Origin: Candidatus Ruthenibacterium merdavium
Lineage (GTDB): Bacteria > Bacillota > Clostridia > Oscillospirales > Ruminococcaceae
Direction: 5' to 3'
Length of the DNA stretch: 64,000 nt
Assembly: GCA_019119935.1 (NCBI GenBank)
Contig: DWWA01000037.1
Coordinates: 1-64,000 of the forward strand
Positions 8,145 to 16,782 of this stretch are shown one piece after another. The first letter of the stretch is position 1; each line of letters begins with the position of its first letter. The notes below the pieces were generated by a model, which ran no database searches, had not been told where the DNA came from, and saw only the letters and a program-made list of their open reading frames with translations. A program made the position numbers and the translations under genes.

Positions 8145-9530
8145 TCAATTCTTTTTTACTTCCAAATCTGCCCACTCTTTCAGCTCTCCGTTCAGCAAAT
8201 TGGCATCATTGACATCGTGTGTCATCACCAGCATGGCGCGGCCCGCCTGCAAGCGCAAAACACTTGCTGCGGTACGCTCTTTGGCCTGTGCATCCAGCCC
8301 TTTAAACGGTTCATCCATTACAATTCCCTGCGCGCCGTCCGCGAGCATCGCACGCAAAATTGCCGCGCGCCTGCGCTGTCCGCCGGAAAGCTCTTTGACC
8401 GGGCGCAAAGCCTGCTCTTGTTCGATTCCCACAAGAAAAAGCTCCTTGAGCAGCTCTTTCTCACACAATCCGCTGACAAGCGCAATATTATCCACCGCAG
8501 ACAAATCCTCCAGCAGCCTGTCCTCTTGAAACAGCGCTGACCATCGCAGTGCAGCAATTTGTCCCGCATCTGCTTTTTTCAACCCCAGCAGAACATGCAA
8601 AAGCGTTGTTTTTCCCTTTCCCGACGGAGCCGTTACGCAAATGCATCGGCCGGGCGCAACCTCAATACTCACACCGTTTAAAATCATTTCGGATTCATAA
8701 GAAAGCGCCGCTTCTTGGGCAGCAATGACTTGCGGTTCGCCGAAGCTAGGCGATTGCTGACGTCCTTTCGTCACCTTTAGAACATATCGAAACACCATGC
8801 GTCCCAATACCAGCACAAGCTTTTCGCAAAGAAAGCTCAAAACGACAATCAGTAAAGTCCATGCAAACAAATCGGCCGTTGAAAACAACAGCTTGGCTTC
8901 ATATAAACGCTCGCCGATACTGCCTGCGGTAATGCCGATCAGCTCAGCAGCAATGCCGCTTTTGAAACTCAGCCCGATGCCGACTTCGCACGCCGCAAAA
9001 AAATGCGGCGCAGCTGCCGGCAAATAGAGATAACGCAACGTCTTTCCTTTGGAAAAGCGAAATACCCGCGCCATTTCCGGAAGCTCTTTGCCCACCGACT
9101 CAATCCCCGAAAGCACATTCGCGTATACCAGCGGAAAAACCATCAAAAAACTAATCAGCACGGATAAGTTCCCGGCATTTTTCAGCCACAGCAGTGCCAA
9201 AATCACAAAGCTTGCAAGGGGAATGCTCCGCACCGTGCGCATAAAGGGCAGCAAAAGAATCTTAACCGCCGAAATGCAGAACGCCGCCGCCGCAAGCATC
9301 GTTCCCAGTATCATACCGCCGAAAAAACCAAGCGCCACGCGCAGCGTAGTCTGCGCCGCAGTCATCCAAGTCTGAGGCTCAACCAGCAGTGCCGCAAGGG
9401 CTTTCAGCACAGCGAAGGGTGAAACTAAAAGCAAATCCTGCCCAACGGCAAAAGCCGCTGCCTGCCAGACAAAAAGCCAAAAGCAGACGGCGGCCGCCGT
9501 TTGAAACCATTGTTTTCGTTTACGCTCCAT
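8145..9530 (-). CDS. Fused ABC permease-ATPase (nitrate/sulfonate/taurine type)
   Basis: A 461-residue single chain joins an SsuC/TauC-like permease (about residues 1-255, with the EAA-like loop in MARVFRFSKGKTLRYLYLP) to an SsuB/TauB-like ATPase (about 265-461: Walker A APSGKGKTT, Q-loop ALFQED, signature LSGGQRRR, Walker B GIVMDEP, H-loop MTHD). In most relatives these are separate proteins, so the gene encodes a self-dimerising importer core. Start ATG 9530 (MERKRK) overlaps the binding-protein stop by 11 bp; ATG 9542 is an alternative with GGAGG upstream. It works with the lipoprotein encoded just upstream. The substrate is unknown: aliphatic sulfonate, taurine or a thiamin precursor are possible. 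Confidence 0.8.
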   Translation of the reverse strand: MERKRKQWFQTAAAVCFWLFVWQAAAFAVGQDLLLVSPFAVLKALAALLVEPQTWMTAAQTTLRVALGFFGGMILGTMLAAAAFCISAVKILLLPFMRTVRSIPLASFVILALLWLKNAGNLSVLISFLMVFPLVYANVLSGIESVGKELPEMARVFRFSKGKTLRYLYLPAAAPHFFAACEVGIGLSFKSGIAAELIGITAGSIGERLYEAKLLFSTADLFAWTLLIVVLSFLCEKLVLVLGRMVFRYVLKVTKGRQQSPSFGEPQVIAAQEAALSYESEMILNGVSIEVAPGRCICVTAPSGKGKTTLLHVLLGLKKADAGQIAALRWSALFQEDRLLEDLSAVDNIALVSGLCEKELLKELFLVGIEQEQALRPVKELSGGQRRRAAILRAMLADGAQGIVMDEPFKGLDAQAKERTAASVLRLQAGRAMLVMTHDVNDANLLNGELKEWADLEVKKN

Positions 9531-10608
9531 AATAGAAATCATCACCGGGCAGCGCGCCTCCGACAGATGCCGCATCTGCATCCATCAACACCTGCAAATA
9601 GCCGGAAACCTGCTGCTTCATCTCAGCGCCCGACACAAACGTAATGTTGCACTGGGGCAGCGCTTTTTCCGCCACTGCCGCCTTCGGCACAATGCCGTAA
9701 TCAGCAATCAGCGCGGCAGCTTCCGCTGTATTTGTATTCACCCACTCTACACTCGCCTGGTAATCGGCCAAAAAGTCGCTCATCAGCTCCGGGTTTTGCT
9801 CGGCAAAATCTTTTTGCACCACTAAAACACCGGTCACTAAGGCCGAATCAGGAGAAACCTTGTTCCATTCCTCAGTTAAATCCAAAAGAACGTTCAGCGT
9901 GTCCATCTGCATCTGCGCCGTAGTCACATAGGGCTGCGGCAGCATCGCCAGCGCACCTTCTCCGGCAGCCGCCAGCGCACTCACCACTTCTGTGGCCTCT
10001 GCTTTGTATTCAATCGTTACGTCCACACCGGGCTCCAATCCGTTTTCCGTCAAGATATGATTTAACGCATACTCCGGAGTCGTGCCCTTTCCCGTTGCAT
10101 AAAGCGTTTTTCCTTTCAAATCGGCAACACTCTTCACGGTATCGTCCGTTCCGACAATGTACAAAACACCCAGCGTGTTAATTGCCGCAGTTTGAATTTT
10201 CCCGCCGGTTTTGTTGTAAAGAACACTTGCTAAGTTGCAGGGAATCATCGCAGCGTCTAATTCTCCCTGAATGAGTTTCGGGGCAATTTCGTCAGCGGCG
10301 CCGTACATCTCCACTTGGTAGCCGTGGCGTGCTTTGCCTTCCTCTGTTTCCTTCATCAAAGAAACAACGCCCATCGTTGTCGGGCCTTTTAAACCCGCCA
10401 TGCGAATCACGCCCTTTTCTCCGGCAGTTGAGTCTGTGCTCGCCGCGCTTTCCGACGCAGCTGCCTGCGAAGATACCCCCGCACTTGAAGAAGACGCGGT
10501 CCCGCTCACACTTTGTGCCATGCTTGAAGCGGGCGCACCGGCACACCCTGCCAGCATAGCTACACTTAAAATTACAGCGCCTACGGCCGCTGCCCAACGT
10601 TTTTTCAT
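9520..10608 (-). CDS. ABC substrate-binding lipoprotein (sulfonate/nitrate/NMT1-like)
   Basis: A 362-residue lipoprotein: signal peptide with lipobox LAGC (Cys about 22), a Ser/Ala-rich linker (about 25-65), and a periplasmic-binding-protein type 2 fold with the NMT1/SsuA pattern (VADLKGKTLYATGKG, then ALAMLPQPYV). It captures the ligand outside the membrane and delivers it to the fused permease-ATPase. It is first in the operon, with an AAGGAAG ribosome site. Its promoter carries a palindrome positioned for activation by the divergent Crp/Fnr regulator. Confidence 0.85.
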   Translation of the reverse strand: MKKRWAAAVGAVILSVAMLAGCAGAPASSMAQSVSGTASSSSAGVSSQAAASESAASTDSTAGEKGVIRMAGLKGPTTMGVVSLMKETEEGKARHGYQVEMYGAADEIAPKLIQGELDAAMIPCNLASVLYNKTGGKIQTAAINTLGVLYIVGTDDTVKSVADLKGKTLYATGKGTTPEYALNHILTENGLEPGVDVTIEYKAEATEVVSALAAAGEGALAMLPQPYVTTAQMQMDTLNVLLDLTEEWNKVSPDSALVTGVLVVQKDFAEQNPELMSDFLADYQASVEWVNTNTAEAAALIADYGIVPKAAVAEKALPQCNITFVSGAEMKQQVSGYLQVLMDADAASVGGALPGDDFYYGA

Positions 10609-10628
10609 TGCTCTCTTCCTTCCGTTTA

Positions 10629-10657
10629 TTGCAATTTCCCGCTTATTATACTATAAT
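10629..10657 (+). promoter_or_regulatory. Promoter of the Crp/Fnr regulator gene
   Basis: -35 TTGCAA (10629-10634), 17-bp spacer, -10 TATAAT (10652-10657). The palindrome at 10672-10689 falls just after the start point, where a bound dimer would block it. Confidence 0.65.
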
Positions 10658-10674
10658 GATAGCAATTATGTCTG
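10645..10674 (-). promoter_or_regulatory. Divergent promoter of the ABC transporter operon
   Basis: On the minus strand a good -10 TATAAT (10645-10650) is preceded at 18 bp by a poor -35, CAGACA (10669-10674). A weak -35 is common at activator-dependent promoters. Confidence 0.5.
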
Positions 10675-10689
10675 TTGCTTTGGCAACAG
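10672..10689. promoter_or_regulatory. Palindromic operator, probable Crp/Fnr-type site
   Basis: A perfect CTGTTGC-N4-GCAACAG inverted repeat. Its centre is about 42 bp upstream of the predicted transporter start and just downstream of the regulator's own start. This suits class II activation of the transporter and autorepression of the regulator. Confidence 0.55.
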
Positions 10690-10706
10690 AAAAGGAGTTT
10701 TTTCCA

Positions 10707-11399
10707 ATGGTTCATCAGGCCCTTCTAAATTGCCCTTTGTTTTCCAATCTGTCATCGGCGCACATCGCGCATATTTTAACCGACCTGCATGCCACAGAGC
10801 AAAGTTATTCAGCAGGAAGCACTCTTATCCGTGCCGGTACCACGAGCACACGCCTGGGCATTGTGCTTTCCGGAAATATTGAGGCGTGGCGTGTCGGCAT
10901 CCACGGCACAGAATTTCTCAGCGCCCACATGACGCGCGGCGGCGTGTTCGGCGACTTAATGGCAGCGTGCGGGACGGAAAGCCCCGTAACTGTCCGCACC
11001 GGCAGTGCCAGCCGGATTCTTTGGATTTCTTATCCCGCTTTGCCGGCTCTTTTTTTGCACGGGGATGACCCTGAACTTCAGAAAGCTTGCACCACTTTTT
11101 TACAAAATCTAATTTCCGCAATGGCTTGCAAATATTTCGCACTTGACCGCCGCTTGGAAATTTTAGCACTTTCGTGTCTGCGCGACAAAATTTTTTACTA
11201 TTTGACGCACTGTTTGCAGCCGGACGAAAACGGCGCGCGCACCGTTCCGTTTTCGCAGTCGGTCTGGGCAGATTATCTAAACTGTGACCGCAGTGCACTT
11301 TCGCGCGAGCTATCACGCATGCGGGCGGAGGGCCTGATTCGCACCGAAAAACGCACAATCTGGCTTTGCCAAACAGAAAAAAAGGAGGACGCGCTATGA
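10707..11399 (+). CDS. Crp/Fnr-family transcriptional regulator
   Basis: A 230-residue protein with an N-terminal cyclic-nucleotide-binding-like beta barrel (about 10-125, including AGSTLIRAGTTS and GGVFGDL), a long dimer helix, and a C-terminal winged helix (VWADYLNCDRSALSRELSRM). No Fnr-type N-terminal Cys cluster is visible, so the signal is unknown. ATG 10707 with AAAGGAG was preferred over the upstream in-frame ATG at 10608, which would lie in the promoter. It diverges from the ABC uptake genes it probably controls and overlaps the following GTPase gene by 4 bp. Confidence 0.8.
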   Translation: MVHQALLNCPLFSNLSSAHIAHILTDLHATEQSYSAGSTLIRAGTTSTRLGIVLSGNIEAWRVGIHGTEFLSAHMTRGGVFGDLMAACGTESPVTVRTGSASRILWISYPALPALFLHGDDPELQKACTTFLQNLISAMACKYFALDRRLEILALSCLRDKIFYYLTHCLQPDENGARTVPFSQSVWADYLNCDRSALSRELSRMRAEGLIRTEKRTIWLCQTEKKEDAL

Positions 11400-13978
11400 A
11401 GCCGCAGATCATCACCGGTATTTTCGCCCATGTAGACGCGGGAAAAACCACGCTTTCCGAAGCACTTTTATATGAAGCGGGCTGTCTGCGGAGCTTAGGC
11501 CGCGTGGACCGTCAAAACACTTTTCTTGATACGGAAACTCAAGAAAAAGAGCGCGGCATTACAATTTTTTCCAAACAAGCCGTTTTGCCTCTTGACGATT
11601 TTGATCTCGTGTTGACCGATACGCCGGGCCATGTGGATTTTTCCGGCGAGGCCGAACGCGTGCTGTCCGTTCTCGATTACGCGATTCTGGTGATCAGCGG
11701 CACCGACGGCGTGCAAAGCCATACGCGCACGCTTTGGCAGCTTTTGCAGCGCTTTGAAATTCCCACTTTTATTTTTGTAAATAAAATGGATTTGCCCACC
11801 GCCTCTCACAGTGATATTATGCGGGAACTTCAGCGTGTGCTAAGCGCAGACTGCGTCGATTTTTCGCTTCACGGAAACGATGTCTTTTGGGAAGAAATCG
11901 CCCTCAAAAGCGAAGCGCTCACCAATCGCTATCTGGAAGGCACCATGCCCTCTCCACAAGACATGCAGGCGCTTGTCGCCTCTCGCCGTCTGTTTCCCTG
12001 CTTTTTCGGCTCTGCCTTGCGTCAAGAGGGCGTGGGTACGTTTTTTTCGCTGTTTCAGTCGCTCGTACACTTAAAACACTATCCCGCTTCTTTCGGCGCG
12101 CAGGTCTACAAAATCACGCGCGATGCTCAAAACACCCGTCTCACTTGGCTCAAAGTAACGGGAGGCAGCCTGCGCGTGAAACAAATGCTGGAAGGTACCC
12201 ATTCCCACAGCGCACAGCCTTGGCAGGAAAAGGCCGATCATCTGCGCCTTTACTCCGGCGCGCGGTTTTCTCTTGTCGAGGAAGTCCCCGCAGGCTGTGT
12301 CTGCGCTGTTGCCGGGCTTTCTTGCACTTGGGCAGGCGAAGGGCTTGGCATGCAAGCCGACGCGCCCGCCGCCGTCCTCGAGCCGGTTCTTTGCTACCGC
12401 GTGCTGGCTTTGGAAAACGTCGATGCTCACACCATTCTCTCGAAACTGCGTATCCTGCAAGAGGAAGAGCCGGGTCTGCGTGTCAGCTGGAACGAAGCGC
12501 GTTCGGAAATCCTTGTCCATTTAATGGGCGAAGTCCAGCTTGAAATTGTAACGCGTTTGTTTTTTGACCGGTTCGGTATTTCCCTTTCTTTTGACGAAGG
12601 CACGATTGCTTATAAGGAAACCATTTCCGATACCGTCGAAGGAATCGGCCACTTTGAACCGCTGCGCCACTATGCCGAAGTGCGTTTGCTGCTCTCTCCC
12701 GGAGAACCCGGAAGCGGCATTCGTTTTGCCAATCTTTGTTCGGAGGATACGCTCGCCCGAAACTGGCAAAACCTTATTTTCACACATCTGTCTGAAAAGG
12801 AGCATATCGGTGTACTTACAGGCAGCCCCGTAACCGACATCGTGTTCACGCTTGTGTCAGGAAAGAGCCACCTCAAGCATACCGAGGGCGGCGATTTCCG
12901 CCAAGCAACCTACCGCGCCGTACGCCACGGGCTGATGCAGGCGCAGAGCGTTTTGCTCGAACCTTGGTATTCTTTTCGGCTAGAGCTTTCGCAGGAGCAC
13001 GTCGGCCGTGCTATGTCTGATTTACAGCGCATGGGTGCATCATTTTCCGCACCCGAAATCAAAGAGGATCAGGCACTGCTCATCGGAAGCGCTCCCGTAT
13101 CGGCGATGCGCGGCTATCCCTTAGAACTCACCGCCTATACCCGCGGCACAGGGCGCATTTTCTTAATGCCGGACGGTTACCGCCCGTGTCATAACGAAAA
13201 AGAAGTGATCGAACAGATCGGATATGATGCCGAGCGCGACGTGGAAAATACTGCTGATTCCGTCTTTTGCTCCCACGGTGCGGGCTATAACGTCCCCTGG
13301 CGCGAAGTGGCTTCCCACGCCCACACCGGCTCTGTGCTGTCTGCGCCCGAAGCTTCTCCCTCGCCGCAGCCGTCACGCCGCCAAGTGCAAAAAGCCCGCG
13401 ACCCGCTTGCTCTCGACGCCGAGCTTGCTAAAATTTTTGAACGCACCTATGGAGCCGCAAAATCTCGGGAAGCGTTTCGGCCTTCGCCGCGCGCTTGTTT
13501 GGAAACATTGTGGGAAGGCGATATTCCGGAATATTTGCTCGTTGACGGATATAACGTCATTTTCGCGTGGGATGAGCTGCGCGAAGCGGCCGCCTGCGGC
13601 TTAGACGGCGCGCGCCAGATGCTGGCGGATATTCTCTGCAATTACCGCGGCTGTCATTCCTGCGAGGTCATCTTAGTCTATGATGCCTACCGCGTCAAAG
13701 GCAATCCCGGCACCGTTGTACCGTATCACAATATTCATATTGTCTATACCAAAGAGGCAGAAACCGCAGACATGTACATCGAAAAGGCCACTTTTCAGCT
13801 GGCGCGCAAACGGAAGGTTCGCGTTGTTACCTCGGACGGCATGGAGCAAATGATCATCTTAGGCCACGGCGCCCTGCGTGTGTCTGCGCAGATGTTCCGG
13901 GAAGAAGTGGCTCTTTCTAACGCACATCTGCGCGAAACGATTGAACGTTCGAACGCGGTCAATGACCGCCGCTTTTAA
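11396..13978 (+). CDS. TetM/EF-G-like ribosomal GTPase fused to a YacP/Rae1-like NYN nuclease domain
   Basis: An 860-residue protein. Residues 1-630 follow the ribosome-protection GTPase plan (P-loop AHVDAGKT at 11-18, switch I ERGITI, DTPGH, NKMD, then EF-G domains II-V). Residues about 710-845 form a NYN/PIN-like domain with LLVDGYNVIF, an ILVYDAY strand, a TADMYIEK helix and VVTSDGMEQ, as in YacP/Rae1, a ribosome-associated mRNA endonuclease of Bacillus. The combination suggests a factor that docks on the ribosome and cuts mRNA or acts in rescue; this is inference. TetM-like drug protection is an alternative. ATG 11396 has AAAGGAGG and overlaps the regulator stop (ATGA). Confidence 0.85.
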   Translation: MKPQIITGIFAHVDAGKTTLSEALLYEAGCLRSLGRVDRQNTFLDTETQEKERGITIFSKQAVLPLDDFDLVLTDTPGHVDFSGEAERVLSVLDYAILVISGTDGVQSHTRTLWQLLQRFEIPTFIFVNKMDLPTASHSDIMRELQRVLSADCVDFSLHGNDVFWEEIALKSEALTNRYLEGTMPSPQDMQALVASRRLFPCFFGSALRQEGVGTFFSLFQSLVHLKHYPASFGAQVYKITRDAQNTRLTWLKVTGGSLRVKQMLEGTHSHSAQPWQEKADHLRLYSGARFSLVEEVPAGCVCAVAGLSCTWAGEGLGMQADAPAAVLEPVLCYRVLALENVDAHTILSKLRILQEEEPGLRVSWNEARSEILVHLMGEVQLEIVTRLFFDRFGISLSFDEGTIAYKETISDTVEGIGHFEPLRHYAEVRLLLSPGEPGSGIRFANLCSEDTLARNWQNLIFTHLSEKEHIGVLTGSPVTDIVFTLVSGKSHLKHTEGGDFRQATYRAVRHGLMQAQSVLLEPWYSFRLELSQEHVGRAMSDLQRMGASFSAPEIKEDQALLIGSAPVSAMRGYPLELTAYTRGTGRIFLMPDGYRPCHNEKEVIEQIGYDAERDVENTADSVFCSHGAGYNVPWREVASHAHTGSVLSAPEASPSPQPSRRQVQKARDPLALDAELAKIFERTYGAAKSREAFRPSPRACLETLWEGDIPEYLLVDGYNVIFAWDELREAAACGLDGARQMLADILCNYRGCHSCEVILVYDAYRVKGNPGTVVPYHNIHIVYTKEAETADMYIEKATFQLARKRKVRVVTSDGMEQMIILGHGALRVSAQMFREEVALSNAHLRETIERSNAVNDRRF

Positions 13979-13981
13979 CCA

Positions 13982-14024
13982 CGGCTTGTCCGCGCAAAGC
14001 TGCTTGGCCGTGCGGGACAAGCCG
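13982..14024. terminator. Hairpin between convergent genes
   Basis: CGGCTTGTCC (13982-13991) pairs with GGACAAGCCG (14015-14024). No strong T-run is present, so it is only a possible terminator at the left edge of the prophage-like island. Confidence 0.4.
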
Positions 14025-14044
14025 CAATTCCGGTTGATGCAAAA

Positions 14045-15085
14045 TTACAATCCAAGCAGTGCCGCAAGCTGCTTTTGCAAATCATTTTGTGCACTCAGCA
14101 GGCTTTGCTGATAGTACTGCTGCGCCTGCATCTGCTGCTGTGCCAGCTGTTTTGCAAGTGCTGTCATTTCGCTGGAATAATCGCTGCGGTATCCTTGCTG
14201 GCGAAGCAGGCTGTCTGCGCTCCAGTCAGCGATGTACTGGTTTTTGTCTTGTTCAAACTGGGCCAGCTGAGCCGCCTGCTGTTGGCGGTATCCGTTCACC
14301 AATCCGGTGTAAGCGTCTTGGTATTCACGTTTTTGCTGTTCATAACCGGCTGTGCGTTCAGCTTTTTGTTCGCTCAGCTGCTGTGCCAGTGCGGCAAGCT
14401 GCTGCAAACGCTCTGTTTCCAAAGCGTTGCGGCTGCTTCCGTACTGGTTGCTCATCGCAAGCAGCGTCGATTCACTCGCACCGCCGCTCTTGCCCATGGC
14501 CGACAGCTGCTGGCCGATGTTTTTTTCCGCCATCATTTTTTCGATGTAGGCTTGCTGCAAACTGTCTTTTGTCACATCGTTCACCTGCTGCTTGCCCGCA
14601 TCATGATTCTGCTGCAACAAAGCCAGCGCACGCTGGTAGTCCTGCCCCGCGGCGGCAAGCTGGTTTTGGTAATTGCCTTCCGCCTGCTGATACATGCCGG
14701 CATAATAAGCGTTTGCTCCCGCCACATTGCGGTCATACGCCGCTTGCTGTGCCGCAAGCATTTGATTATAGGCATTTTGTTCGAATGAAAGCTGTTCATT
14801 TAAAATTTGCTGCAAGCGCGCTAAGCCGTCATCATACCAGCCCTGTGCCGCAGCCAGCTGTTGATCGCGGTATTGCAAAAGCTGAGCCGCTGTGCTGTTG
14901 TAATAATTCTGGTACGCCGCTTTCTGCGCTTCGAGCTGTGCCTGCTTTTGTGCTGCCCACGACGATGTACTCGACGTGGGCTTTTTGCTGCTTGTCGAAG
15001 AAGGTTTTTTATTCGAGCTTGTGCTCGGCTTTTCCGCCTTACCTTTGTTTACCCCGCCGACAGGGTCGTTAAATACATGAAGCAT
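14045..15085 (-). CDS. Gln/Ala-rich coiled-coil phage protein
   Basis: A 346-residue protein with an N-terminal Ser/Lys/Thr-rich segment (residues 15-45) followed by about 300 residues of Gln/Ala/Tyr-rich heptad-like helix. No enzyme motif is visible. It is the last gene of the minus-strand phage cassette, after holin and amidase. A structural, ejection or fibre-associated role is possible by position and composition, but no family was recognised. Confidence 0.6.
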   Translation of the reverse strand: MLHVFNDPVGGVNKGKAEKPSTSSNKKPSSTSSKKPTSSTSSWAAQKQAQLEAQKAAYQNYYNSTAAQLLQYRDQQLAAAQGWYDDGLARLQQILNEQLSFEQNAYNQMLAAQQAAYDRNVAGANAYYAGMYQQAEGNYQNQLAAAGQDYQRALALLQQNHDAGKQQVNDVTKDSLQQAYIEKMMAEKNIGQQLSAMGKSGGASESTLLAMSNQYGSSRNALETERLQQLAALAQQLSEQKAERTAGYEQQKREYQDAYTGLVNGYRQQQAAQLAQFEQDKNQYIADWSADSLLRQQGYRSDYSSEMTALAKQLAQQQMQAQQYYQQSLLSAQNDLQKQLAALLGL

Positions 15086-15099
15086 AGCCTTCCTCCTGT

Positions 15100-15543
15100 T
15101 TATGAAATGGTCTTTTTCACTTCTGCATTGTTTTTCAGCGCCTCAAAAGCATTTTTGAGTGCGGGCGGAATGGGTACCCCCATAATGCCTAAGTTTTCCA
15201 CAATGCTCAAACCGTCGTTGACAATGAAGAACAAAATCACTGCATTGCGCGCAAGGTCCGTTCCGGTATAACTGTCAACCCGACACGCCACCAGCACGCA
15301 AAGGAGTACTGTCATCTTACGCAAAAGCCCCTTAAAACTCGTCTTGCTTTCAAACGCACCGTCTGTCGTTTTAGGGCTTTTTTTCCATACCAGCGCACAC
15401 AAAACGCCGGTCACATAATCCACCGCCATCAAGGCTACCAAAGTCTGTAATCCGGTATCCCAGCCGCCCAGTGCATCAGCAATAAGCGCACCTGCGGTGC
15501 TGATTCCGCCCAGCGCCGTATAATAAATTGTTTTGGCTGTCAT
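15100..15543 (-). CDS. Phage holin, phi29 / toxin-secretion family
   Basis: A 147-residue membrane protein with three or four hydrophobic helices, the pattern LVALMAVDYVTGVLCAL followed by a Lys-rich loop with a SKTSFKGLLRK segment, and IVNDGLSIVENLG near the C-terminus, all typical of this holin family. It would permeabilise the membrane for the adjacent amidase. ATG 15543 has a GGGGAG ribosome site; longer in-frame extensions lack one. Confidence 0.85.
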   Translation of the reverse strand: MTAKTIYYTALGGISTAGALIADALGGWDTGLQTLVALMAVDYVTGVLCALVWKKSPKTTDGAFESKTSFKGLLRKMTVLLCVLVACRVDSYTGTDLARNAVILFFIVNDGLSIVENLGIMGVPIPPALKNAFEALKNNAEVKKTIS

Positions 15544-15554
15544 ATAATCTCCCC

Positions 15555-16310
15555 TTACTTTGCCTTTACAAATGCTTCCACACCGCGCACCGCCAGTGTG
15601 CTGGCATAATTTTCTGCATTTTCTTTTTGAGAGAACGCCCCGCACTGTACGCGGTACCATCCCTCCTCATACTTCACAAAAGAGGGAATTCCCTTGCTTT
15701 CCAATACTTGATGATATGCATCAGCATTGGCTTTTTTGCTAAACGCCGCCGTTTGTACTGTCCAAAGTCTGCCCTCCGTGCTTTCGCTTACCTCCGGGCG
15801 GTCAAGGGCATCGCGGAACGCCTGTACTTTTGCCATAAAGATATCCCACGAATACGGCTTTCCTGCGCGAATTTTTCTCGGACAGTCCTTGCCGCTCCAG
15901 TAGTTGTGCTGCTTGATGTTAGAAAGGCCAATACCCCAGTCTTTCATCAAGCGCGCAGTCAGCTCTGCCGCATTGTCTGTCGCCTTCGTCAAGTCGCTTT
16001 CCGGGTTTTCGCAAATTTCAATCGCAAGGCTCGTCCGATTTCCCGATTTCGTGCCGCTGCCGTCACCTGCGTGCCAGGCAGCTTCATTGTCGGGCAAAAG
16101 CCGCACAATCAAACCGTCGTCTACCACATAATGGTACGAAGTCGTCACATTTTTTCCGCTGCCCGTTGTCATGTAAGTCCCGTGGCTCAGCGCACCGGCA
16201 CCGGCATTTTCATTGGCGGTATTGTGAATCGTAATAAACTTCGGCGTCATCGCGTAGCCCGGGCGCGCCGCAGTCCCTCTCGGAATCATCATCTCCTTGA
16301 TCTGAGTCAT
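15555..16310 (-). CDS. N-acetylmuramoyl-L-alanine amidase (endolysin) with C-terminal SPOR domain
   Basis: 251 residues. The Amidase_2 domain (about 1-170) has zinc-binding positions in FITIHNTA, HYVVDD and KQHNYWSGKDCP. Residues about 178-250 form a SPOR-type repeat pair (WTVQTAAFSKKANADAY and YRVQCGAFSQKENAENY) that would bind denuded peptidoglycan. It lyses the host wall at release. It has no signal peptide, so it depends on the downstream holin. Its start overlaps the XkdX-like stop by 4 bp. Confidence 0.9.
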   Translation of the reverse strand: MTQIKEMMIPRGTAARPGYAMTPKFITIHNTANENAGAGALSHGTYMTTGSGKNVTTSYHYVVDDGLIVRLLPDNEAAWHAGDGSGTKSGNRTSLAIEICENPESDLTKATDNAAELTARLMKDWGIGLSNIKQHNYWSGKDCPRKIRAGKPYSWDIFMAKVQAFRDALDRPEVSESTEGRLWTVQTAAFSKKANADAYHQVLESKGIPSFVKYEEGWYRVQCGAFSQKENAENYASTLAVRGVEAFVKAK

Positions 16311-16438
16311 GATTTCCCTCCCATTTGTCCTTCCAGCTTTTCATACTCTTCCTGAGTCAGCCATGTGCCCACGAAGGCCTTTGCCTGTTCTAAGGTTAAC
16401 CGTCCCAGAGCCAGCTGCATTTTCACAAACTCAAACAT
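16307..16438 (-). CDS. XkdX-like small phage protein
   Basis: A 43-residue peptide beginning MFEFVKMQLALG with the pattern TLEQAKAFVG...LTQEEYEKL, as in the short XkdX family found after tail-fibre genes of Firmicutes phages. GGGAGGG precedes the start, the stop overlaps the amidase start (ATGA), and the start lies inside the end of the upstream gene. That tight coupling supports it as real despite its size. Confidence 0.75.
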   Translation of the reverse strand: MFEFVKMQLALGRLTLEQAKAFVGTWLTQEEYEKLEGQMGGKS

Positions 16439-16778
16439 TGGGTTTCCCTCCCATCATCAGTGCCAATACCGCGCCGGAAAGCGCATCTACCTGCTCTTGC
16501 AAACTCGGAAACGGCGCAGGACGCTCGGCAAGTTCGGCTTGTTTTTCCTCGTTTGTCCGCTCAACAGCCACGCCGTCCGAAAGCTTGTAGTTGGCAATGC
16601 CGTTTTCATCAAACAAAGGCTTGCCCAGCCATGTACCGCTGACAACCGCCGGGTAATCTTTTTCCCCGGCTTGTCCCACAACGATCCAGCCGTACTCGGA
16701 AATCTCCGTTTCGGTCAGCTCGCTTTCCAGCGCCAAAAACACAATTTTTTCGTTTTCTGTTTTTGCGTAAATATTCAT
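16431..16778 (-). CDS. Tail-fibre-associated phage protein, uncharacterised
   Basis: A 115-residue protein with an N-terminal beta-rich half (EISEYGWIVVGQAGEKDYP) and a helical C-terminus (LQEQVDALSGAVLALMMGG). This C-terminal form is frequent in small proteins that follow fibre genes in clostridial prophages. GGAG precedes the start. No function can be assigned; a fibre-assembly role is inferred from position only. Confidence 0.65.
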   Translation of the reverse strand: MNIYAKTENEKIVFLALESELTETEISEYGWIVVGQAGEKDYPAVVSGTWLGKPLFDENGIANYKLSDGVAVERTNEEKQAELAERPAPFPSLQEQVDALSGAVLALMMGGKPNV

Positions 16779-16782
16779 ACTG

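Noticed and set aside
13979..14060. attL of the phage island
   Set aside because: No direct repeat shared with the 28900-29650 or 30940-31030 regions was visible by eye.
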